Origin: a candidate division KSB1 bacterium
GTDB lineage: Bacteria; Zhuqueibacterota; Zhuqueibacteria; Oleimicrobiales; Geothermoviventaceae
Direction of reading: 5' to 3'
Assembly (NCBI GenBank): GCA_034506315.1
Contig: JAPDPT010000030.1
Coordinates: 1-40,407, forward strand
DNA: 40,407 nt
Position 1 is the stretch's first letter. Each line of letters begins with the position of its first letter. Shown here in pieces: positions 1 to 8,100 of the stretch. The position numbers were made by a program, and so were the translations under genes. Below the pieces are notes generated by a model. The model ran no database searches. It had not been told where the DNA came from and saw only the letters and a list, made by a program, of their open reading frames with translations.

Positions 1-664
1 TGGCGGCCGTTCTTTCCGTGATCGCCTCTGCGTAGTCCGAAGCCCGCGTCTTGTTCGTCGTACCGACCTCCACCATGATGGCCCCGCTCTTCTCCATCAC
101 CTCCGGCAGGCGGAACGAGCCGCCGATCTCGATCAACTGGCCGCGAGAGACAATGACCTCCCGTCCCTTGGCCAACGTATTGAGAGCCAGAAGAACAGCG
201 GCCGCGTTGTTGTTGACCACCACGGCGGCCTCGGCCCCGGTCAGACTGCACAGAAGAGGTTCCAGGTGGGCCAGACGATCCCCCCGCTCGCCCTTCTCCA
301 GATCCACCTCGAGACTGCAATATCCGGCGACCTCGAGAAGGTGTTTGCGGGCCGCTTCGGGTAGGGGAGCCCGCCCCAGATTCGTGTGCAGAATAATACC
401 CGTCGCGTTGATCACGCGGCGCAGACTCGGCTGCAGAGACCCCGCCAACTTCCGCTCCACTTCGCCCAGGACCCACTCGGCCAGGCGATCGCGGTGTTGC
501 CACTGTTCCGGCACAGATCCACCCCGCCGCAGGGCATCGCGCACACGTTCCAGTTCCCTTCTGACCGACTCCACGATCTCGGCGCGGGGAAAACGTGCCA
601 GGAGCTCTGCCGCCCGCGGCGAACTGAGGACGGAATCTACGCTCGGCAACACCCGAAAATCCAT
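1..664 (-). CDS. selA: L-seryl-tRNA(Sec) selenium transferase, N-terminal part (runs off the window)
   Basis: This is the first ~221 residues of SelA, the PLP-dependent cytoplasmic enzyme that converts seryl-tRNA(Sec) to selenocysteinyl-tRNA(Sec) using selenophosphate. Recognition rests on the family motifs RRVINATGIILHTNLGRAPL (about residues 82-101), the VVNNNAAAVLLAL stretch, the RGQLIEIGGSFRLPEVM segment and VEVGTTNKT near the edge. Residues 1-75 match the N-terminal helical domain of bacterial SelA. The PLP lysine lies further downstream and is outside the window, so activity cannot be judged. The start is the ATG at 664; no strong Shine-Dalgarno sequence sits directly before it, so a small shift is possible. 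The gene follows trxB in the same direction with a 232-base gap. Its presence implies that this organism makes selenoproteins; selB, selC and selD are not seen here. Confidence 0.93.
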   Translation of the reverse strand, partial: MDFRVLPSVDSVLSSPRAAELLARFPRAEIVESVRRELERVRDALRRGGSVPEQWQHRDRLAEWVLGEVERKLAGSLQPSLRRVINATGIILHTNLGRAPLPEAARKHLLEVAGYCSLEVDLEKGERGDRLAHLEPLLCSLTGAEAAVVVNNNAAAVLLALNTLAKGREVIVSRGQLIEIGGSFRLPEVMEKSGAIMVEVGTTNKTRASDYAEAITERTAA

Positions 665-896
665 TGCGGTACCCCGACCCTCCCCTGGTTTTCAGCCCTC
701 AGGCGATGCCGCTTCTCGATCCCTAATTGTGCCTCGCCCGGCCCGCGCTGGTTTCTGCCACCTTCCCTTGCGGACAATCAAGGGCGACCCCCTCCCGGCG
801 CCCGCTCCAGCTTCCACAGGGCAACCCCCCACGCGTCAGACCGCGGGAGCCCCTGGCTACGGAGCCCCGCCCGCTGAACACGCAACCAGCATTCCG
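665..896. other. Intergenic region between selA and trxB
   Basis: This 232-base gap holds no recognisable gene. It was read on both strands for a tRNA-Sec (selC): there is no T-loop TTCGAAT-like box, no acceptor stem and no CCA end. No hairpin with a T tract was found behind trxB and no good promoter before selA, so the two genes may be co-transcribed. Confidence 0.5.
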
Positions 897-1814
897 TCAG
901 GGAGACAGCTCCGCCAGGTAACGTTCGGCCTCGATAGCTGCCATGGCCCCGGTCCCAGCAGCTGTGATCGCCTGCCGGTACCGGGGATCCTGGACGTCTC
1001 CGCAGGCAAAAACGCCCGGGACACTCGTGCGGGTGTAACGGTCGGTCACGATGTACCCATTGGCGTCCAGCTCAAGCTGTCCCGTGAACAGAGAGGTGTT
1101 GGGCACGTGGCCGATGAACACAAATACGCCCCTGACCTCCAGCTCGCTCACCTGCCCGTCCTTGACGTTCCGGACCTTCAGCCCACGCACCGAGTCCTCA
1201 CCCAGCACCTCCTCCACCACCGTGTTCCACAAGAAGGTAACCTTAGGGTTCCTGAAGGCCCGCTCCTGGAGGATCTTGCTCGCGCGCAACTGGTCCCGCC
1301 GATGGATGATCGTCACCTGAGAGGCGAAGCGGGTGAGGAAAAGCCCCTCGTCCAGTGCACTATCGCCCCCGCCGATTACGGCTACGGGTTGATCCTGAAA
1401 GAAAAAGCCATCGCAGGTGGCACAATAGCTGACGCCCCGGCCGGTGAGTTCTTTCTCCCCCGGCACATTGAGTTTGCGAGGGGCGCTCCCGGTAGCGATG
1501 ATCAGCGTTTTGGCTTGATAGGTGTTGTTGCCGGTGTTCACAACAAAAGGCCGTACCCTGAGGTCGACCGCCTCCACGGTCTCCATCTCCAAACGCGCCC
1601 CAAACTTCTCGGCCTGGCGCCGGAAGAGATCGTACATCTCCATACCGCTGATCCCGTCCGGGAAGCCAGGGAAATTCTCAATGTCGCTGGTCAGGGTTAC
1701 CTGCCCCCCCGGCTCGCTGCCGGTGAGGACGAGTGGATTCAATCGAGCCCGAGCTGCGTAGATCGCCGCGGTCAGGCCCGCAGGCCCGGAGCCGAGAATG
1801 ATCACATCTTCCAC
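897..1814 (-). CDS. trxB: Thioredoxin reductase (NADPH, FAD flavoprotein)
   Basis: This is a 305-residue low-molecular-weight thioredoxin reductase, which moves electrons from NADPH through FAD and a redox disulfide to thioredoxin in the cytoplasm. Visible motifs are the FAD-binding GSGPAG at residues 8-13, the ENFPGFP segment around 46-52, the redox centre CATC at 131-134, the NADPH-binding GGGDSALDE at 148-156, the phosphate-recognising HRRDQLRAS at 171-179, and a C-terminal FACGDV FAD motif followed by QAITAAGTGAMAA. The chosen start is a GTG at 1814, preceded at 6 bases by AGGAGG. The frame stays open for another 119 codons upstream, but that stretch shows no protein character and lies across a good promoter (1900-1928). 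No thioredoxin gene is adjacent. The length is normal for the family. Confidence 0.95.
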   Translation of the reverse strand: MEDVIILGSGPAGLTAAIYAARARLNPLVLTGSEPGGQVTLTSDIENFPGFPDGISGMEMYDLFRRQAEKFGARLEMETVEAVDLRVRPFVVNTGNNTYQAKTLIIATGSAPRKLNVPGEKELTGRGVSYCATCDGFFFQDQPVAVIGGGDSALDEGLFLTRFASQVTIIHRRDQLRASKILQERAFRNPKVTFLWNTVVEEVLGEDSVRGLKVRNVKDGQVSELEVRGVFVFIGHVPNTSLFTGQLELDANGYIVTDRYTRTSVPGVFACGDVQDPRYRQAITAAGTGAMAAIEAERYLAELSP

Positions 1815-2198
1815 CTGTCTCCTCCTGTCGTGACAACCCGCTGTCCGATGGACACCCCGATAGGCCGGCCTTGCCCTCAGGCGACCGCACGCGAAAGACA
1901 ATATAGGGTGCCTCGATCCCAAAATCAACGCGTGCGCCGGGCAAAGCCGTCCCCTTTGCTTGCTTGTTTTCGATGCAGCTGGTTGCCCGGGGTGACAGCC
2001 GTCCCGGCACGTGCCCGGAGCCATCTGGTGAAGAGGATTCCCCAAGGCGTAGCCGGAAAACGCGTGGGCTTCCCCCCTATCCGCCACACCTCCCGCTTGG
2101 CCAGCCCGGAGCTTCAGACGTAGGCCCGGCCTGCCTCCGGGCCCCGTGTGGAGGATCTGGACACCCCGCACGCACCCCCCGATCCCTCCACTCGTCCT
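1815..2198. other. Intergenic region upstream of trxB, 384 bases
   Basis: The part nearest trxB holds the promoter at 1900-1928 and the Shine-Dalgarno sequence. Near the other end a perfect 7-bp stem (GGCCCGG at 2123-2129 with CCGGGCC at 2137-2143) lies about 56 bases behind the stop of the giant gene. It has no T tract on the minus strand and is only a weak candidate for a transcript end. I see nothing else that looks functional between 1930 and 2120. Confidence 0.45.
1900..1928 (-). promoter_or_regulatory. Putative sigma-70-type promoter of trxB
   Basis: On the minus strand TTGATT (1928-1923) and TATATT (1905-1900) are separated by exactly 17 bases. The expected transcript start near 1893 gives a leader of about 80 bases before the trxB GTG. 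The sequence after the -10 is G, giving TATATTG, the same as at the parA promoter. Confidence 0.7.
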
Positions 2199-5100
2199 TT
2201 AGCGCAGGAGGAGCATTTTGCGCGTCAGGACCTCCGCCCCGCAAACCGCGCGGCAATAGTAGACACCCGACGGGACCTCGAGGCCGTGATCGTCCCGCCC
2301 ATCCCATAGGAATTCGCGATAGCCGGCCTCGAGAAGCTGGTCGGCCAAGACGCGGACCAGCCGTCCCCGCACGTCGAACACCTCAATGCGCACCCGCGTG
2401 GCGCGCGGGACCTCCAGGCGTAGACGCGTGGCCGGGTTAAACGGGTTGGGGTAGTTGGGGTGGAGAACCAACCTTTCTGGCAGCCCAACCGAGACACGCA
2501 CCGGCTCGTGAAGGGTCCTGCGGCCGGAGAGGTCCACGTCCTCCAGTCGATAGTAGTACACCTTTCCCGCCGAAGCAGTACGGTCAAGGTATTGGTACGT
2601 ACGGTCGTTGCGTGAGGAGATGAGCTCCGCGTTGAGCGCGCGGTACGTACCGTCCTCCTGTTCCGAGCGCAAGATGTTGAATCCGAGCGTCCCCACCTCA
2701 CGAGCCGTCTTCCACAATAGGCGCACGCCTTCGAACGGGAGAACCTGCGCTGCAAAGGACTCCAGCTGGACCGCGGTGTGCACCGTAATCTGCCAGCTCA
2801 TACTGGCCGAATCCGACCGGTCATACACCGTGACCCGGACGGTGAGATCCCCTGGATCGTGTCGCGTGCTGAGGAAGCGATAGGAGGGGCCCGTGGACAC
2901 AAGGGTGCGCCCACTGCCGCGATGCACGTACCAACGGAAGCTCAGGGAGTCCGAGTCCGGGTCCCGGGCGACAACGGAAAAGAGCAGGCTATCGGGATAA
3001 GTGATCGCCACCGTCCGGGAGCTGGGCGTAAATGAGATGATTTCCGGAGCCCTGTTCTGGTCGAGCACGCGCAAGGTGGTAATCTTGTGGGAGACACAGC
3101 CCTCATCGTCACGGGCGCGGAACAGGAGTCGATAGATGCCGGCCGCGGAGCGATCCGGGGACCACGAGAATCGTCCGGTACGAAGGCTATCGAATTGCGC
3201 ACCGCGAGGGAGGTTTGACGCTCCCAGGCTCACGGTGCCGCCGTCGGGATCGTAGGCTGAGACGGTGAACTCGATCCTCTGTCCCTCACTCACGGAGGTA
3301 TCCCCCGGGGCCAGGATTACGGGGTAGAGGCTGGCTTCGCCCCAAGCTCGAAACTCGACGGGGGAGCCCCGCAAGCCCAACCGGATCGCCCAGGCCACAT
3401 TGGTCCCTGGCTGGTCGGCCAAAATCCAGTGGGCGCCGGCCACACCCCTCTCGTCCGTGATCACCGGCTCGCTTTCTACGATGCGGCTCTTGCCATCTAC
3501 GGTAACGAAGGTCACACCTGTACCCGGCACACCATTCCCGTAGCGGTCCAGCACGATCACCTCGATGGGCAAGCCGAGTTCTCGCCCTGCCTGCCCGCGC
3601 TGGTTTGCGCCGCCATAAGCGGCCAGGCTGTCTGGGGTCCCCGGTCTTGCCGTCGCGGTAAAGAAGAGCGGGGAGCCCTCAAGCCCGGCCACCTCGGCTT
3701 TCGCCACCTGCTGGCCGGCTCGCGTTCCCAGCGTCCAGACTGTGCTGGCCAGCCCCTGCCCATCGGTAAGCCGGACAGACGATACCGAAAGCTGACCGCC
3801 GCCGCTGACCACGCTGAAAGCCACCGGGACGCCCGCAATCCCATTGCCGTAGCGGTCCTCGACGCGCACACTCAGTGGCTGGGGCAAGGTGAGGCCCACC
3901 GTGCCCACCTGCTCAGCGCCCGACACGGCCACGAGCCGCGCGGCCTGAGCCGGACTGGCGACGAAGGAAAACTGGATCTTAGCGCTGACCCCGCTTGCCT
4001 CAGCAAGAACCTGATAGGTGCCCTTTTGCCGGCCAAGACGGAAGTGGACTTCCGCGATCCCCCACGCGTCCGTGCTGTCTGCGGTCGGGTAGACTTCCCC
4101 GCCCGTCGGGGCCGAGAAGCGAACCACCGCTCCCCACACGGGATCGCCCCTCCCATCCTTGACCCGAACCCTCAAAAGCTCGGGCAGCCATTGATCTACC
4201 GTGCCGGTCTGGCCGTTTCCGGAGACGAGCTCCGCGACCGCCGGTACTCCGGTAACGGCATTCAAGCGGAAGAGCACGGGCGAGCCCGCAAGGCCTTCCG
4301 CTCGTGCCTCCACGAAGTCGGTGCCCTCCGTGCGGCTCAAGATGTAGTGGACCGCAGCGATTCCCGCCGCATTGGACGCGACGGGCTGCGCTTCGAGAAT
4401 CTTCCCGGTGCCTTTGGTGACGGCGAAAGTCACCGGGTATCCGGCTACCGGGTTCCCGTAGCGATCCTCGATGCGCACAGCCAGACTCTCGGCCAGGATC
4501 GTCCCGGCGTTCCGGGTCTGGTCGTTCCCGCTGAACAGAACGATCCTCGCGGCGGCCAGAGAGGTAAAGGTGACGGTGGCCGAATTTCGCAGATCGATCT
4601 GGTCCGTAACCACCCGGGCCCTGATCGTCTTCGTGCCGGCTTGGGTGGAGACAATGCTGCCCCTCACCATTCCCTGCAGGTCCGAAGCGGAGGCGGGCTG
4701 CTGGATCTGATGTCCCGTTCCGATGGCTTCGAACGTGACCACCTTGCCCGGTGTCGGGTTGCCGTAGCGGTCCACCAAACGGGCGAAAAGTCCCACGCTT
4801 GTTTGACCATCCGCAGGGGCCGTTCCCCTATCGGTCCAGACCCTGGAACTGTCGGGATCCGGTAGATCGGGTACGGCGCTGGCCGTGAAAACCACGGGCG
4901 AGCCTTCGAGGGGTCCGATGCCGTTGTTCGAGGAAGCCTCTACCCGATGAAGGCCGACACCGGCGCGTGTTCCCAGGATCAGGACGCAGTCGGCATAACC
5001 GGCGGCGTCGGTCGACCGTACAAGCAGCGTGTCACTCCCGCCATTCAGTTTGCCGCCGCCCGCAACTACACGGAAGGTCACAGGATGACCCGGCACGCCG

Positions 5101-8100
5101 TTTCCGTAGGTATCCGTCACGCGCACACGCAAGGGCTGGGGAAGAGGCTTGCCGACGGTCCCCTCTTGGCCGCTTCCCGCGACGTACACGAGGCGCACAG
5201 CCTCACTGCTCCGAGCAGACGCTCGGAAAAGTAGGGGAGATCCCGCCAGATCGACGCCGTTGTGGGTGGACCTGGCCTGGACCACGTGATTGTTGACGCC
5301 CGGAGTCCCTCCCAAGGTGAGCCGGACTTGACAGATGCCGTCGCGATTCGTAGTGCGAATGAGGACCGTTTGCCCCGTCCCGTCCAGAGTGCCTCCCCCC
5401 GACAACACACGGAACTCGACAGGATGCCCCTCAATGGCGTTTCCCGCTGCGTCGGTGACGCGTACCTTGAACGGATACAGGAGCGGGCTGTTGACGACAC
5501 CGACCTGACTATCGCCGCTCACGTACGTGAGTCGAGAGGGGGGACCCAAGACCGCGCTGCTTGTGAACCGCACGGGGCTTCCTACCAGAGCTTGGCCTCC
5601 GAAAGTGGACCGGGCTTCTACCACATTGTTCCCCACACCCGGCTGCGGACCGACGGTGTACGTGGCCGCTGCCCGCCCGCTATCGTCCGTGACGACCTGG
5701 AGGCTGGGCTCTCCTGCGAAGGACCCAGCGCCGGCGACAACCACAAACGTCACCGGATGCCCTGGCACCGGGTTGCCGTAGCGGTCCTGTACTTTGACGA
5801 CAAGGGGCAGCGGCAAGGGCGTGCCTGCTGGGGCCGTCTGACCATCGCCCGAGACTTTCGTCAGTTGATGGGGATCATTCGGCAAGGCGCTTGCCACAAA
5901 CCGCAGCGGCGAGCCCAGGAGGTTTGGCGCAATGATCTCAACCACGTTGTTCTCCGCGCCTGCGGCGGTCCCCAACGTCAGAGTGGCCTGCACCAGACCC
6001 TGTGCGTTCGTAGCCAGATCCAGTTCCGTGACACCCCCGATGTTTCCACCGCCTGCCACCACCCTCAGGGTGACCAGATAACCGGAAATCGGGTTCCCCA
6101 GCTCGTCCGTGACGCAGGCTACAAAGGGCTGCTCCAGGTCTGTTCCGGCCCTCCCGACCTGGCGATTCCCACTGATCTCGACAAGACGACTCGGCTCGCG
6201 GGGAGTGGAGGAGGCAACGAACTCGACCGGGCTCCCGTCGATCTCCAGCCCGCCGTGTCGGGCGTGGGCCCTCACCCTATTGGACTGGGGGCCAAGGGTC
6301 GGGCCCAGGGTCCAGATCACCTGCGCCACGCCATCGGCTGCTGTGTTCACCTCCGCCGATTCTGCCCCGTTGACTTTCCCGCCTCCATCGATCACTTCGA
6401 AGAGCACCGGGCATCCGGGAACCGGATTTCCGTAGCGATCCAGCACCCGGACGCGCAGAGGCAGAGGGAGCACGCCCCCTACCAGCCCCGACTGTCCGTC
6501 CCCGCTGACTTTGACAAGTCGCGACGGCACGTCCGGCAGAGCCGTTGCGCGGAAGACGACCGGGGACCCCACGAGTGGAGCGCCTCCCTGCGAGGCTGTG
6601 GCCCAAACCAGCTGGTTCCAGACCCCAGCCACCCTGCCGACGGTGAGGCCTGTGCGTGCGATCCCGAGGCTGTCCGTGACGGCGAGGGCACTGTCGAGCT
6701 GCCCTTCCCCCTCTCTCACCTCAAAGCGCACCTCGAATCCCTGAACCGGATTGCCGAATGGGTCCGTAACCTGAACCACCAGAGGGTCCGGAAGGTGGGT
6801 GCCGACCGTAGTCCGCTGGGAATCGCCGGCCACATAAGCGAGCCGGGCGGCCGCTCCCGTGTAGGACCGCGCCTCGAAGAAGGCCGGCGAGCCTGTTAAC
6901 GGGCTGCCCTGATACACACAACTGACACGCACACGGTTCACCACCCCCGCCTGAGGGCCAAGGGTGAGACGCGCCCTCGCCAAACCCTGATCGTCCGTGG
7001 TGACCTCGATGCTCTGTTGGCCCTCCAGGTTGCCGCCTCCAGCTACGACCTCGAAACGCACCAGGTGACCGGGGCACGGATTCCCGTATCGATCCTGCAC
7101 CTGCACCGCAAGGGGCTCTGGCAGCTCCGCACCGGCCGGCCCTGTCTGATCCTCGCCGGAGTACACGAGGAGGCGGAAGGGCACATCGGGCAGAGCCTGA
7201 ACCACAAAGGTCACGGGCGAGCCTTCCAGGGGATCGCTGTCTCGGAAGGACTGGGCGCGTACCTGCACATTTCCAACTGCCGTCGAGAGTACCAGCTGCA
7301 CAGCCCCGATGCCCGCTTCGTTCGTGGAAACGTCCGCGCTTCGCCCGACCCCGTTCAGCGACCCACCCCCGGAATGGATCCAGAAGTTTACCCGGTGTCC
7401 AGCGATCGGATTGCCGTAGGCATCGGTCACGCGGACCGCGAGGGACTCCGGCAGGGCCGATCCCACCGTGCCTTGCTGGCCATCCCCTCTAACCATCTCC
7501 AGGCGCTGCGGCGGCCCTGGCTCCGCTACCTCCGTGAACCTTATGGCCGGGAGTCCCCGCACAGCCGCTTCGATCACCACCGGACCGGCCACGGTTCCCA
7601 AGGTCAATCGGGTCCAGGCGAGACCTTCAGCGTCCGTCAAATTGGTGAGCGCAACGGGGGGATCGCCGAGCCCCTGCGGCTCGTACTCCGGGTCTCTACT
7701 AAGCAGGATCTTGTCCAGGTAAAAACCGGGCGATGCGAAAAACACGCGCAGGGTGTGGGCTCCTCGGCCCAGGTAAAGGGATAGTCCGGCCGGCTGCGTC
7801 CAAACGTAGTCAGCGGTCGTCGGCAGAATCCAGTCATCTCCGTTATGCCTTACGGTATCCCCTTCGTCGACCTGGAATCCGGATAAGCGATTGGAGTTGT
7901 CATCGGGAGCGAGATAACGGAGCCAAACTCGATGCTCACCTGCCAAGGCAACGTAGAGGGGAAACTCGACGTAGCATCGAGTCTCCCCCCGGCTTAAGGC
8001 AGCCTTTCCGCCCGAGGCTTGGGGGTCGTCCACCACCTGCACGGCTCCACGGGTCTTCGCCTCTTCGGCTTCCAGGTAGTAGTGCCCGTCCAGCGCGAGG

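Noticed and set aside
665..896. tRNA-Sec (selC) next to selA
   Set aside because: No cloverleaf, no T-loop consensus and no CCA on either strand.
51..2123. 690-residue open frame on the plus strand
   Set aside because: It lies antisense to selA and trxB, is rich in Arg, Pro and Ser as expected of a shadow frame in GC-rich DNA, and shows no domain.
1815..2171. N-terminal extension of trxB by 119 codons
   Set aside because: The extension covers the promoter at 1900-1928 and has no TrxB-like or signal sequence; the GTG at 1814 has an ideal ribosome site and gives a normal length.
3429..6899. Long plus-strand frames antisense to the giant gene (3429-4865 and 5262-6899)
   Set aside because: They mirror the repeat units of the minus-strand gene; their apparent internal repeats come from the Ig-like array, and they have no protein-like features.
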